Positions 9,593-20,082 of a stretch of DNA of 64,000 nt are shown in pieces. The notes under the pieces are model-generated. The model ran no database searches and was not told the DNA's origin. It saw only the letters and a list, made by a program, of their open reading frames with translations. Within the stretch, counting starts at the first letter, position 1. The number at the start of each line of letters is the position of its first letter. The stretch lies in the NCBI GenBank assembly GCA_026196225.1, contig JAPHRD010000030.1:1-64000 (forward strand), in the 5' to 3' direction. A program made the translations under genes and the position numbers. The stretch comes from Motiliproteus sp. GTDB lineage: Bacteria; Pseudomonadota; Gammaproteobacteria; Pseudomonadales; Balneatricaceae.

Positions 9593-10624
9593 ATGGCTGA
9601 GGTAACGGTTCCAACGTCCTATGTCCATTCGTTGTTGAAGTCTCTGGAATCCCAGGATATCGATTTGAACGAATTGTTGTCTGCAATTGAGGTGGACCCC
9701 AGTGCGCTGGAGCAGGAGGAGTTTCCTGCCTTTAGCTACAGCAAACTGTTCCAAAAAACCTGGTTGCTGATGCGCGACGAATCCTTCGGCATGCCCAGTG
9801 GCGGCCGTATCCCCAACGGTACCTTTCGGATGATGTGCCTGTGCGTGATCCACTGTAAAACCGTGGCTCAGGCTATTCAGCGCTGTTCTGAATTTTACGA
9901 GATTTGCCGAGGAGCGCGAATCAAGCCGTCGCTGGAATACCGTGGCCGCTATGCTCAGGTGGTGATGAGCCATCTGGAGTCGGTTTCGGAGGCGGAGTTT
10001 CTGGAGATTGTTGATAGCAGTCCTGAGGTGGCGGTGCGCACCGCGATGTCGGTGTGGCATCACTATGTGTGCTGGTTGGCGGGTCGACGCCTCGAGCTGG
10101 AGTCGGTGAGTTTTACCTTCCCCAAGCCGGATCGGGTTTCCGAATACGAGGTGCTTTTTCAATGCCCGATCAAGTTTGGTCAACCGGACAACATGATCAG
10201 ATTTTCCAGTTCGATGCTGGATCTGCCAGTGGTGCAAACCGAAGAGACTTTGGAGGGTTTTCTTAAAACCGCCCCTTATCAGCTTTTGGTGATGGTGAAC
10301 GATGACAACAGTCTGAAGTCCCGTGTGGAATCGATTATTGGACGTGATTTTAGTCGCGAAATGCCGTCGGCAGAAGCAGTGGCGCGAACGGTGAATATGT
10401 CGGTTACTACCTTGCGTAGGCGGTTGCAGAAGGAGGGGACATCGTTCCAGAAGATTAAGGATGAGTGTCGTCGCCAGGCCGCAACCAACTACCTCAGTTG
10501 TCCGGAGTTGAGTAATAACGATGTGGCAGCATTGATGGGGTTTGATGAAACCAGCGCCTTTTTCCGCTCCTTTAAGAAGTGGACAGGGATGACCCCAGGG
10601 GATTTCAGGCGCAGTGCATTTTAA
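9593..10624 (+). CDS. AraC-family transcriptional regulator
   Basis: 343 residues with an N-terminal effector domain of the Arabinose_bd/OruR type (about 15-210) and a C-terminal double helix-turn-helix AraC domain (about 245-340). The latter has ARTVNMSVTTLRRRLQKEG (first HTH) and the conserved C-terminal signature FDETSAFFRSFKKWTG. The ATG lies 3 nt after the universal stress protein stop with GAGGAG upstream, so it is the last gene of the YCF48-MMPL-Usp unit. It precedes fadBA by 288 bp. Members of this subfamily often control catabolic operons and lipid metabolism. Control of its own cassette and/or fadBA is a reasonable inference but not shown. Confidence 0.88.
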   Translation: MAEVTVPTSYVHSLLKSLESQDIDLNELLSAIEVDPSALEQEEFPAFSYSKLFQKTWLLMRDESFGMPSGGRIPNGTFRMMCLCVIHCKTVAQAIQRCSEFYEICRGARIKPSLEYRGRYAQVVMSHLESVSEAEFLEIVDSSPEVAVRTAMSVWHHYVCWLAGRRLELESVSFTFPKPDRVSEYEVLFQCPIKFGQPDNMIRFSSSMLDLPVVQTEETLEGFLKTAPYQLLVMVNDDNSLKSRVESIIGRDFSREMPSAEAVARTVNMSVTTLRRRLQKEGTSFQKIKDECRRQAATNYLSCPELSNNDVAALMGFDETSAFFRSFKKWTGMTPGDFRRSAF

Positions 10625-10912
10625 GCCCAGTCTCAGAGCTTTGGGTAATTCCTGGTGGGGGGATTTGTTACTTGGCGAAATGTCAGCTCGGTACTTTTAG
10701 TGAAAGTTGTCCCTTTATGTGGGGTTGGATGGAGTGTCGCGATGGTTGTGGCGTTTTTTGTTAATAATTTCGGCAGTAAATGCTATTGAGCAAAAAGTTC
10801 CAATATTTAGACTAGAGTAATTAACTGGGAGTCTGGTTGTTGCGCCTTGTCGGCCATATTCCCGAGTCAAAACATGTTGCGATTTCGACAACAATAAAAA
10901 ATAGGTGAACGA

Positions 10913-13072
10913 ATGATTTATCAGGGTAAAGCCCTTAAGGTCAGTGCGCTGGACAACGGTATCGTCGAGCTGCAGTTTGACCTGGAAGGGGAGTCGATCA
11001 ATAAGTTCAACGAGCAGACCATCAACGAATTGCATGAAGTGGTTGCTCTGTTGCGTGATCAACAGGATATGAAAGGGCTGCTGATCAGCAGTGCCAAAGA
11101 AGCCTTTATTGTTGGCGCTGACATCACCATGTTCCACGGTGTCTTCGAAAAAGCTGATGATGAGATCGTCGCCATCAATATGGAGATGAACCGTACCCTG
11201 TCCGGTATTGAAGATCTACCCTGCCCAACGGTTGTTGCGATCAACGGCCTAGCCTTGGGTGGCGGTTTTGAGCTCTGTCTGACTGCGGATTATCGGGTGA
11301 TGGCCGAAGGTGCCAAGGTGGGCCTGCCAGAAGTTAAACTGGGGATCTTCCCCGGCTGGGGTGGCTCCGTCCGTTTGCCTCGGCTGATCGGTCCTGATAA
11401 TGCATTCGAGTGGATCTGTGCCGGTAAAGAGAAGAAGGCCAAAGACGCATTGTTTGAAGGTGCTGCCGATGTAGTGGTACCCGCTGAGAAATTACGTGAA
11501 GCGGCTCTTGATCTGCTGGCGCAGTGCCAAGCGGAAGGGGCTGCCAAGATAGATTATCTGACCAAGCGGGAAGAGAAGAAGCAACCGCTTAAGCTTGGTC
11601 AGTTGGATAATATGATGGCGTTTGAAACCGCCAAAGGGTTTATTGCTGGTAAAGCGGGTCCTCACTACCCTGCACCAGTTGCGGCCATCAAGGCGATGCA
11701 AAAGCACGCTATGCTGGGTCGCGATCAGGCACTAGAAGTCGAAGCTAAGGCCTTTGTTAAAGTTGCCAAAACCGAGGTCTGCAAAAACCTGGTTGGTTTG
11801 TTCCTAAACGACCAGGCGATCAAGAAAGCTTCTGCTGCACATGCACCTAAAGCTTCCAAGGTTGAAAAGGCAGCGGTACTGGGCGCTGGCATTATGGGTG
11901 GTGGTATCGCCTATCAATCAGCCAGCCGTAACACCCCGATTATCATGAAGGATATTACCGAGCCTGCGCTGCAGACCGGCCTGGATGAGGCTGCCAAGCT
12001 GCTGGCCAAGAAAGTAGACCAGGGTCGAATGACCAGCGCCGAGATGGCCAAGGTCCTTGGCCGTATTCGCGCTACCCAAAGCTACGGTGATTTTGAAGAT
12101 GTGGATCTGGTAGTAGAAGCGGTGGTCGAGCATCCTGCGGTGAAAGGCAAGGTGCTGGCTGAAGTGGAACAGCAGGTGAGCGACGATGCTATCCTGACCT
12201 CAAACACGTCGACAATTTCCATCACCCAGTTATCAGAGTCCCTGCAGCGTCCCGAAAATTTCTGCGGTATGCACTTTTTTAACCCTGTGCATCGAATGCC
12301 GTTGGTTGAAGTTATCCGCGGTGAGAAGAGTAGCGACCGCGCTATCGCTTCCACAGTTGCTTACGCACAAGCGATGGGTAAAACGCCAATCGTGGTCAAC
12401 GACTGCCCGGGCTTTCTGGTTAACCGGGTGTTGTTCCCATACTTCGCTGGCTTCAGCAAATTGCTCGAAGATGGCGTTGATTTCCAGCGTATCGATAAGG
12501 TGATGGAGAAGTTTGGCTGGCCAATGGGTCCTGCCTATCTACTCGATGTAGTTGGTCTGGATACAGCGGTACACGCGCAGAAAGTAATGGCTGAAGGTTT
12601 TCCCGATCGTATGGCTGCCGATGGTAAAGGTGCTATCGATGTACTGGCAGAAGCAGGACGCTTGGGTCAGAAAAACGGTAAAGGCTTCTATAACTATGAG
12701 CCGGATCGCAAGGGTAAGCCGCGCAAGAAGCCGGCCGCCGAAGTTGCTGAGTTGATCCAGCCGTTGGCCAAGCAAACCCTTGATCTGACCGATGAGCAAA
12801 TTATTGAACGGATGATGACACCGCTGTGCATCGAGACCATTCGCTGCGTTGAAGAGGGTATTGTTGATACTCCCGCCGAAGCGGATATGGGCTTGATCTA
12901 CGGCATCGGATTCCCTCCCTTCCGTGGTGGAGCGTTACGCTACATCGATAGCATCGGCATGGCTCAATTCTGTCAGCAGACAGAAGCCTACCAGCAGTTG
13001 GGCGGTCTCTATCAGCCCACTGAAGGTATGAAGGCGATGGCCGCCGACAATAAACGTTTCTATCAATCCTAA
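10913..13072 (+). CDS. fadB: Fatty acid oxidation complex alpha subunit
   Basis: 719 residues, the usual length for gammaproteobacterial FadB. The N-terminal enoyl-CoA hydratase/isomerase domain (about 1-190) shows the oxyanion-hole motif [12 protein letters not shown] and [14 protein letters not shown] with the catalytic glutamates. The central 3-hydroxyacyl-CoA dehydrogenase has the NAD-binding [10 protein letters not shown] (about 324-333) and [18 protein letters not shown]-terminal dehydrogenase dimerisation domain completes it. It catalyses hydration of 2-enoyl-CoA and oxidation of 3-hydroxyacyl-CoA in the cytoplasmic FadBA complex. It is followed directly by fadA. The 288-bp leader holds the promoter; I did not find a clean PsrA- or FadR-like palindrome in it. 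Confidence 0.97.
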   Translation: MIYQGKALKVSALDNGIVELQFDLEGESINKFNEQTINELHEVVALLRDQQDMKGLLISSAKEAFIVGADITMFHGVFEKADDEIVAINMEMNRTLSGIEDLPCPTVVAINGLALGGGFELCLTADYRVMAEGAKVGLPEVKLGIFPGWGGSVRLPRLIGPDNAFEWICAGKEKKAKDALFEGAADVVVPAEKLREAALDLLAQCQAEGAAKIDYLTKREEKKQPLKLGQLDNMMAFETAKGFIAGKAGPHYPAPVAAIKAMQKHAMLGRDQALEVEAKAFVKVAKTEVCKNLVGLFLNDQAIKKASAAHAPKASKVEKAAVLGAGIMGGGIAYQSASRNTPIIMKDITEPALQTGLDEAAKLLAKKVDQGRMTSAEMAKVLGRIRATQSYGDFEDVDLVVEAVVEHPAVKGKVLAEVEQQVSDDAILTSNTSTISITQLSESLQRPENFCGMHFFNPVHRMPLVEVIRGEKSSDRAIASTVAYAQAMGKTPIVVNDCPGFLVNRVLFPYFAGFSKLLEDGVDFQRIDKVMEKFGWPMGPAYLLDVVGLDTAVHAQKVMAEGFPDRMAADGKGAIDVLAEAGRLGQKNGKGFYNYEPDRKGKPRKKPAAEVAELIQPLAKQTLDLTDEQIIERMMTPLCIETIRCVEEGIVDTPAEADMGLIYGIGFPPFRGGALRYIDSIGMAQFCQQTEAYQQLGGLYQPTEGMKAMAADNKRFYQS

Positions 13073-14263
<1,191 letters not shown>

Positions 14264-14560
14264 GCCTCTTTGTGTTTCACATTTTCTTCATAAAAGGGTG
14301 TTTTGGTTAGCCAAAGCACCCTTTGTCTTTTTTGATAAATGTCTCTGTATCCCTCTAAAAACAGCTAATCTGAGTGAAATGCTCGGGTGGTTGAGATCGA
14401 AAATGTCATTAAATTGGGTTTTTTTTGACATTGCTGGATCGCAGTCTTTGAACCATTCTTACACTATTGAATAAATGCATGCGGCTGCCTTTTCTCGGGT
14501 GATTGCCTTTAGTGTCAGCAGCAGCAAACCCAGCGCGGATTAAAATAAACGGAGGGCCTC
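14264..14560. other. fadA / acyl-CoA dehydrogenase intergenic region
   Basis: This 297-bp stretch contains the fadA terminator at its left end and then an A+T-rich stretch. A possible sigma-70 promoter is TTGAAC followed 17 nt later by ATAAAT (about 14448-14476). GGAGG stands just before the dehydrogenase ATG. I saw no other gene or RNA. Confidence 0.4.
14292..14333 (+). terminator. Intrinsic terminator after fadA
   Basis: AAAGGGTG and GCACCCTTT form a stem closed further by TGG/CCA inside the loop. The stem is followed by GTCTTTTTT. It lies about 30 nt after the fadA stop. Confidence 0.8.
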
Positions 14561-16360
14561 ATGCCTGAATACAAAGCGCCGCTACGAGATATTCGTTTCG
14601 TACTTCATGAGCTTTTAGAGATGGATAAGCATTATGCCAGTCTGCCGGGGGCCGAAGAGGCCACGCCCGAGCTGGTGGATGCCATCCTTGAAGAGGGTGC
14701 GAAATTTGCTGAGAACGAACTGGCGCCACTTAATCGTATCGGTGACCAGGAAGGCTGTCAGTGGAAGGATGGTGAGGTTATTACCCCGACCGGTTTTAAA
14801 GAGGCCTACGACAAATTCGTCGAGGGTGGATGGCCCTCTTTGGCACATAAGCCAGATCTGGGTGGTCAAGGCCTGCCGGAATCTATCGGCATAATGATCA
14901 ACGAACTGGTGGGCACCGCCAACTGGTCCTGGAGTATGTATCCTGGTCTCAGTCATGGTGCTATGAACACTCTGACCGCCCACGGCACCGATGAGCAACA
15001 GCAGACCTATCTGGCGCCGCTGATCGAAGGTCGCTGGACTGGAACCATGTGTTTGACCGAGCCCCATTGCGGTACCGATCTGGGATTGCTGCGTACCAAG
15101 GCTGAGCCAAATGGCGATGGCAGCTACGCCATCAGCGGTACCAAGATCTTTATCTCTGCCGGTGAGCACGATATGGCCGAGAATATCGTCCATATCGTTC
15201 TGGCCCGCCTGCCGGATGCACCTGAAGGTACCAAGGGTATCTCACTGTTTATCGTTCCTAAGGTTAACGTTAATGAAGATGGCTCTCTGGCTGATCGCAA
15301 CGGCGTTAGCTGCGGCTCCCTTGAGCACAAGATGGGTATCCACGGAAACGCTACCTGCGTGATGAATTTTGACGATGCCAAAGGTTACCTGATCGGTGAG
15401 GCCAACAAGGGTCTGAACTGCATGTTTACCTTTATGAATACCGCCCGTATCGGTACTGCGTTGCAGGGCCTGGCTCACACTGAATTTGCGTTGCAGAACT
15501 CCCTGGCTTACGCCCGCGAGCGTTTGCAGATGCGTTCTCTGACGGGGCCCAAGGCTGCTGACAAACCGGCTGACCCGATCATCGTCCATCCTGACGTGCG
15601 TCGTATGCTGCTAACTCAGAAAGCCTTCGCCGAAGGTGGTCGGGCACTGGCCTACTTTGCTGCCCAGCAGGTTGATATTGTCGCAGAATCAGAAGATGTG
15701 CAGCAGCGTGAGCAGGCAGATATGCTGCTCTCTTTCCTGACACCTATCGCCAAAGCCTTTATGACCGAAACCGGTTTCGAAGCTGCTAACCTGGGTCTGC
15801 AGTGTTTCGGTGGTCACGGTTATATTGCCGAGTGGGGTATGGAACAGAACGTGCGCGATAGTCGTATTTCCATGCTTTACGAAGGAACTACGGGCGTTCA
15901 GGCGCTGGACTTGTTGGGTCGTAAGGTGCTGATGAGTCAGGGTGAATCGCTTAAAGGTTTTACCAAAATCGTTCATAAGTTCTGCCAGGCTGAAGTCGAT
16001 AATCAGCAGATGCAGCCCTATGTTGAGCCGCTGCAGGCGATCAATAAAGAGTGGGGCGAACTGACTATGAAGATCGGTGCTGCGGCGATGCAGAACCGCG
16101 ATGAAGTGGGCTCTGCTTCTGTGGATTATCTGATGTATTCCGGTTACGCCGTGCTGGCTTACTTCTGGGCTCGTTCGGCGTTGGTTGCTCAGCAGGCGTT
16201 GGCGGCAGGCACTGATGAAAAGGCTTTTTATGAGGCCAAGCTGGCAACAGCTCGCTTCTACTTCAAGCGTATTCTGCCACGTACCCGTTCACTGGCTGAG
16301 ACCATGCTGGCTGGCGCCGATACGCTGATGGATCTTGATGAAGATCACTTTATTTTTTAA
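14561..16360 (+). CDS. Acyl-CoA dehydrogenase (large, 600-residue type)
   Basis: 599 residues. The N-terminal helical domain, the middle beta domain (CLTEPHCGTDLGLL, ISGTKIFISAGEH) and the C-terminal helical domain (GLQCFGGHGYIAEWGMEQ, then RDSRISMLYEGTTGVQALDL) are typical FAD-dependent acyl-CoA dehydrogenases. A further C-terminal domain (about 470-595) is found only in the larger bacterial subfamily. The Glu of the LYEGTTG motif region is expected to act in alpha-proton abstraction. It catalyses the first step of beta-oxidation, making 2-enoyl-CoA for FadB. ACGGAGGG precedes the ATG. It is flanked by terminators, so it is probably transcribed alone from its own promoter. The chain-length preference cannot be told from sequence. 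Confidence 0.93.
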   Translation: MPEYKAPLRDIRFVLHELLEMDKHYASLPGAEEATPELVDAILEEGAKFAENELAPLNRIGDQEGCQWKDGEVITPTGFKEAYDKFVEGGWPSLAHKPDLGGQGLPESIGIMINELVGTANWSWSMYPGLSHGAMNTLTAHGTDEQQQTYLAPLIEGRWTGTMCLTEPHCGTDLGLLRTKAEPNGDGSYAISGTKIFISAGEHDMAENIVHIVLARLPDAPEGTKGISLFIVPKVNVNEDGSLADRNGVSCGSLEHKMGIHGNATCVMNFDDAKGYLIGEANKGLNCMFTFMNTARIGTALQGLAHTEFALQNSLAYARERLQMRSLTGPKAADKPADPIIVHPDVRRMLLTQKAFAEGGRALAYFAAQQVDIVAESEDVQQREQADMLLSFLTPIAKAFMTETGFEAANLGLQCFGGHGYIAEWGMEQNVRDSRISMLYEGTTGVQALDLLGRKVLMSQGESLKGFTKIVHKFCQAEVDNQQMQPYVEPLQAINKEWGELTMKIGAAAMQNRDEVGSASVDYLMYSGYAVLAYFWARSALVAQQALAAGTDEKAFYEAKLATARFYFKRILPRTRSLAETMLAGADTLMDLDEDHFIF

Positions 16361-16391
16361 GGCGTGGTTTGGGTTCATTGCCACACAGTTG

Positions 16392-16429
16392 GGCCGCAGC
16401 TGAGCGCTAGTTCGGTGCGGCCATTTTTT
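16392..16429 (+). terminator. Intrinsic terminator after acyl-CoA dehydrogenase
   Basis: GGCCGCA (16392-16398) pairs with TGCGGCC (16416-16422), followed by ATTTTTT. It lies about 30 nt after the stop codon. Confidence 0.85.
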
Positions 16430-16469
16430 GAAAATACGGACAGAATAAGAATCAATCGGAGAATATACG

Positions 16470-16784
16470 ATGACCACTGACAACCATTTCGAACAGATGT
16501 TGAACCGTTTTGATCCTGCTGCTGCCGGCAGTCTGGATGTGGTGTTCCAGTATCAGATCGAAGATCTGGGCGCCTATCACTTTATCGTTAAAGATCAAAA
16601 CTGCGTATTGGGTAGCGGTGAGCATGAGGCTCCTTCCGTAACCCTGAAAATGAACGAAGAAACTTTAGTAAACATTCTCGACGGCGAGACCGATGGCATG
16701 GCTGCTTTTATGACTGGCCAGCTGAAGGCAACGGGTGATTTGATGTTGGCTACACGCCTGCCTCAACTGTTTCCTGCAGCTTGA
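16470..16784 (+). CDS. SCP2 sterol-binding domain protein
   Basis: A 104-residue single-domain protein of the sterol carrier protein-2 fold, with the typical strand pattern VVFQYQIEDLGAYHFIVKDQ, the motif APSVTLKMNEETLVNILDGE, and the closing helix region FMTGQLKATGDLMLATRLPQ. Small SCP2 proteins bind fatty acyl or other hydrophobic ligands and often sit beside acyl-CoA genes, as here between the dehydrogenase and the acyl-CoA ligase. The ATG follows CGGAGAAT at good spacing. It is probably an acyl-CoA or lipid carrier in the cytoplasm; the ligand is inferred. Confidence 0.88.
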   Translation: MTTDNHFEQMLNRFDPAAAGSLDVVFQYQIEDLGAYHFIVKDQNCVLGSGEHEAPSVTLKMNEETLVNILDGETDGMAAFMTGQLKATGDLMLATRLPQLFPAA

Positions 16785-16856
16785 TCGACACCTGACTCCT
16801 CTCTGAGAAAAGGAGCAGAGATCGGTTTCCCCTGCTAACCTCTGCTTCATTTCCTG

Positions 16857-16881
16857 CCAGATCCCGATAATCGGGATCTGG
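16857..16881. repeat. 25-bp near-perfect palindrome upstream of the acyl-CoA ligase
   Basis: CCAGATCCCGAT (16857-16868) and ATCGGGATCTGG (16870-16881) are exact inverted repeats around a single A. No T-run follows, and the acyl-CoA ligase start lies 38 nt downstream. A second inverted repeat, AGCAGAG (16814-16820) and CTCTGCT (16840-16846), lies to its left. It could be a terminator of the SCP2 gene acting with a cofactor, a leader hairpin or an operator; the sequence alone does not decide. Confidence 0.6.
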
Positions 16882-16919
16882 GTCTATGGCAACCATTATT
16901 ATAAAAATCGGGGCCGGAC

Positions 16920-18647
16920 ATGGCCCTAAGAGTAGAGAAGCCTGTCGTTATGAATGCCAACGCACAATTATCTAAGTCGGTCGGTTCCGAGATACAAGAC
17001 AGCGGTGAATGTTATCTACCTTCCATTAACCGTTATGGAACCTCAAGCATTGTTGAGGTGCTGGAGCAGGCTTGCGAAAAATATGCAGCTAATCCGGCGT
17101 TTACCAGTCTGGGAAAAACCCTCAGTTACGCCGAACTAGATCGACAATCGGCCGCCTTTGCCTCCTACCTTCAGCAATCCGGATTAAAGCCCGGAGATCG
17201 CATAGCGGTTCAGTTACCTAACCTGATCCAGTACCCGGTTGTGGTGTTTGGGGCGATTCGAGCGGGTTTGGTGGTAGTAAATACTAACCCACTCTACACC
17301 CGCGATGAGATGCGCCATCAGTTCCGTGATTCCGGCGCTAAAGCGCTGGTGATCCTGGCTAATATGGCGAATCTGGCCGCTGATGTGTTGGCAGATACTG
17401 ATATTCGTCATGTGGTTGTCACCCAGATCGCCGATCTGCATACACCTGTTAAACGGGTAGTGCTTAACAGTGTGGTCCGTTACGTCAAACGGATGGTGCC
17501 CAAGTACCGAATTCCCCAAGCAGTTTCATTGCGGCAGGCGTTAAAGCAGGGTTCTAAATTACCTTTTGAACGCCATGACCCGCAGGTTGGAGATGTGGCT
17601 GTGCTTCAATACACCGGCGGCACAACTGGGGTTGCCAAGGGTGCTATGCTGACCCACGGTAATCTGCTGGCAAACCAGCTGCAGTTGACCGAGCATTTCG
17701 GTGATTTCCTTAAAGATAGCGGCAAAGAGGTGTTTATTGGACCGCTACCGCTTTATCACATCTACGCCTTTACTCTGCACTGTATGCTGTTACTGGGAGC
17801 CGGCAATCACAGTGTACTGATTCCTAATCCTCGTGATATTCCTGGCTTTGTCAAAGAACTCAAAAAGTGGCGTTTTACCGGTTTTGCCGGGCTCAATACC
17901 TTGTTTGTGGCGCTGTGTCGCGATCAGCAGTTCTGTGAATTGGACTTCAGTGCCCTTAAATTTACTGCCTCCGGTGGTATGGCCCTGACCCGTGACGCCG
18001 CTGAGCGTTGGGAGGAAGTGACAGGTTCTGCTGTACTGGAAGGCTACGGTCTCACCGAAACCTCACCAGCGGTAACCTTCAATCGACCCGGCGAGCATCA
18101 GATCGGCTCCATTGGCGTCCCTGTTCCCCTTACCGAGGTTAAGGTGCTGGACGATGATGGTGTTGCTCAGGAGCATGATATCCCCGGCGAACTCTGTGTT
18201 CGTGGGCCTCAGGTGATGAAAGGATATTGGCAGCGCCCAGACGCTACCGCAGAAGTACTCGATGACGAGGGTTGGCTGAAAACCGGTGACATGGCTGTCA
18301 TTCAACCGGACGGTTACCTGCGCATCGTTGATCGTAAGAAAGATCTTATTATCGTCTCAGGCTTTAACGTCTATCCCAATGAGATTGAGGATGTGGTGGT
18401 GACCCTGCCAGAAGTGACCGAGTGCGCGGCTATCGGGGTGCCTGATGATAAATGTGGCGAAGCAGTGATGCTTTATGTGGTTTCCGATACTCCTCAGCTT
18501 ACCGAGGAGGATGTGCGTACTTATTGCCGCAGTAAACTGACCGCCTACAAAGTGCCACGAAATGTGCTGTTCTGTGACGAGCTACCAAAAACCAACGTCG
18601 GCAAAGTGCTGCGACGGGCGTTGAAAGAAAAAGCAATTAAAAACTAG
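16920..18647 (+). CDS. Long-chain fatty acid-CoA ligase (FadD-like)
   Basis: 575 residues of the AMP-forming acyl-CoA ligase superfamily. The phosphate-binding loop is QYTGGTTGVAKGAMLTH (about 222-238). The A5 motif GYGLTETSPAV, the A7 GWLKTGDMA, the A8 hinge RIVDRKKDLIIVSGFNVYPN and the C-terminal catalytic lysine motif KTNVGKVLRR are all present. It activates imported fatty acids to acyl-CoA, feeding the dehydrogenase and FadBA beside it. Start 16920 is used; an in-frame ATG at 16950 is possible and neither has a strong ribosome binding site. A short hairpin terminator follows the stop closely. FadD is the most likely identity, but other medium- or long-chain ligases look alike. Confidence 0.88.
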   Translation: MALRVEKPVVMNANAQLSKSVGSEIQDSGECYLPSINRYGTSSIVEVLEQACEKYAANPAFTSLGKTLSYAELDRQSAAFASYLQQSGLKPGDRIAVQLPNLIQYPVVVFGAIRAGLVVVNTNPLYTRDEMRHQFRDSGAKALVILANMANLAADVLADTDIRHVVVTQIADLHTPVKRVVLNSVVRYVKRMVPKYRIPQAVSLRQALKQGSKLPFERHDPQVGDVAVLQYTGGTTGVAKGAMLTHGNLLANQLQLTEHFGDFLKDSGKEVFIGPLPLYHIYAFTLHCMLLLGAGNHSVLIPNPRDIPGFVKELKKWRFTGFAGLNTLFVALCRDQQFCELDFSALKFTASGGMALTRDAAERWEEVTGSAVLEGYGLTETSPAVTFNRPGEHQIGSIGVPVPLTEVKVLDDDGVAQEHDIPGELCVRGPQVMKGYWQRPDATAEVLDDEGWLKTGDMAVIQPDGYLRIVDRKKDLIIVSGFNVYPNEIEDVVVTLPEVTECAAIGVPDDKCGEAVMLYVVSDTPQLTEEDVRTYCRSKLTAYKVPRNVLFCDELPKTNVGKVLRRALKEKAIKN

Positions 18648-18656
18648 ATCGGCCAA

Positions 18657-18682
18657 GCGCCCGCCATGTACGGGCGTTTTCT
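18657..18682 (+). terminator. Intrinsic terminator after the acyl-CoA ligase
   Basis: CGCCCG (18658-18663) pairs with CGGGCG (18671-18676), followed by TTTTCTT. It lies 10 nt after the stop and only 18 nt before the next gene, so it may attenuate rather than fully stop read-through. Confidence 0.75.
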
Positions 18683-18699
18683 TATTAGGGTGAACGGAA

Positions 18700-19260
18700 A
18701 TGGATAAGAACACAGAGTTGACGCGTCAGCTGCTGCATACCAGGCAGGTCCACTGCCAGGGTTATTTACGAAGCGATGGTCTTTGGGATATCGAAGGGCG
18801 GATGACCGATGTAAAAAGCTTCGATATGGCCAATCCCGACCGTGGCGGACAGATCGCCGCAGGTGAGCCTCTACACGATATCTCGCTGACATTGACTTTT
18901 GACCGTACCATGCAGATCAAAGCCGTTGATGCCAGAATAGACTATTCCCCATTTAATCAGTGTCCGCGTATTACCAAGGCGTTTCAGAAATTGGTGGGAC
19001 TGCGGATATCCTCTGGTTTCAGTCGTCAGGTCAAAGAGCTGTTTTCTGGCATCAATGGCTGTACCCATTTGATCGAGTTACTGCCTCCCATTGCGACAAC
19101 CGCCTACCAAACTCTTTGGCAGTCAGAGCGCGGTTACGACGGCGACGATCCAGCCGTTAGTCAGTTTTTGATTAACAGTTGTCATGCTCTGGAAGCGGGT
19201 GGTGAAGTGATACGAAGCCACTGGCCGGAATATGCCAATGTGGTAGAGATTGATGCCTGA
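18700..19260 (+). CDS. DUF2889 domain protein
   Basis: 186 residues matching the uncharacterised DUF2889 family. Visible features are an N-terminal LLHTRQVHCQGYLRSDGLWD strand region with IEGRMTDVK, a central TLTFDRTMQIKAVDARIDY, the FSRQVKELFSGINGCTHLIE segment (a conserved GxxGCTH motif) and a C-terminal helix ending near the stop. There is no signal peptide or membrane segment, so it is probably cytoplasmic. It sits 52 nt after the acyl-CoA ligase and 24 nt before an enoyl-CoA hydratase homologue on the same strand, implying a role in acyl-CoA metabolism. The biochemical function is unknown and I do not assign one. Confidence 0.75.
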   Translation: MDKNTELTRQLLHTRQVHCQGYLRSDGLWDIEGRMTDVKSFDMANPDRGGQIAAGEPLHDISLTLTFDRTMQIKAVDARIDYSPFNQCPRITKAFQKLVGLRISSGFSRQVKELFSGINGCTHLIELLPPIATTAYQTLWQSERGYDGDDPAVSQFLINSCHALEAGGEVIRSHWPEYANVVEIDA

Positions 19261-19284
19261 TAGGGCCTGTCGGAGATTCGAGAG

Positions 19285-20034
19285 ATGACTGAGCTGGTCA
19301 CGCTATATCAGCAGGGGGCCGTGTTACAGATTACGCTGCAACGGCCCGAGAAAAAGAACGCCCTCAATCAAGCCATGTACCTGCAACTGACAGCGGCGCT
19401 TGAGCAGGCGGCAGATGATAAATCTGTTGGTGCTGTTTTAATTACCGGTAGTAGCGACAGCTTTAGTAGTGGCAACGATTTAGCCGATTTTGTAGCCATG
19501 GCGGATAAGCCGGAAGGGCTGGCGCCGGTGATGGAATTTCTCCATCGCCTGGCCGCTTTTCCAAAGCCAATGATTGCAGCAGTAAATGGTCTGGCTATCG
19601 GAATCGGAACGACCATGCTACTCCACTGCGATCTGGTTTACGCCTGTCCAGAGGCTAAATTTCAGTTGCCTTTTGTGGATCTGGGGTTGGTACCTGAAGG
19701 CGGCTCCAGCCTGCTATTGCCTAATATGCTTGGCCACCAGAAAGCGTCGGAACTGCTATTGCTAGCTGAGCGCTTTAACGCTGAAACTGCGTACCGTCTG
19801 GGGCTGGTTAACCAACTGGTTAATGTGGATGAATTGCAGCACCATGCAATGGAGCAGGCGGAGAAATTAGCTAGCAAGCCTCCACTGGCGTTGCAGGCTG
19901 CCAAGCAGATGATCAAGTCCCACCGGCAGATGGGGCTTTCGGAAGTGATCGATATTGAAGGTCGTGAGTTTGCTACTAAGCTGAAGCAGCAAGAAGCCAG
20001 AGCAGCGTTGGCGGCGTTTCTACAACGCCGCTAG
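19285..20034 (+). CDS. Enoyl-CoA hydratase/isomerase family protein
   Basis: 249 residues of the crotonase fold. The N-terminal ITLQRPEKKNALNQAMY, the oxyanion-hole regions FSSGNDLADF and AAVNGLAIGIGTTMLLHCDL, and LPFVDLGLVPEGGSSLLLP are clear. The first hydratase glutamate position is not the usual E (the segment reads IGIGTTMLL), while PEGGSS keeps a glutamate. That pattern is closer to delta3,delta2-enoyl-CoA isomerases (peroxisomal ECI-like) than to true hydratases, so a role in handling unsaturated fatty acids is plausible. CGGAG precedes the ATG. It is the last gene of the beta-oxidation island and converges on the RND pump operon. Confidence 0.85.
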   Translation: MTELVTLYQQGAVLQITLQRPEKKNALNQAMYLQLTAALEQAADDKSVGAVLITGSSDSFSSGNDLADFVAMADKPEGLAPVMEFLHRLAAFPKPMIAAVNGLAIGIGTTMLLHCDLVYACPEAKFQLPFVDLGLVPEGGSSLLLPNMLGHQKASELLLLAERFNAETAYRLGLVNQLVNVDELQHHAMEQAEKLASKPPLALQAAKQMIKSHRQMGLSEVIDIEGREFATKLKQQEARAALAAFLQRR

Positions 20035-20082
20035 TAGGGCAGCTGTTAGTCGGTCTTCTCAGCGCATCCTGCCTGCAAGAAG

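Noticed and set aside
9509-10237. 242-codon open frame antisense to the AraC regulator gene
   Set aside because: The sense gene has clear AraC motifs; the antisense translation is His/Arg-rich with no ribosome binding site.
10865-10895. Inverted GTTG...CAAC sequence before fadB as a PsrA/FadR-like operator
   Set aside because: Only the four outer bases are symmetrical and the centre does not match known fatty-acid repressor sites.
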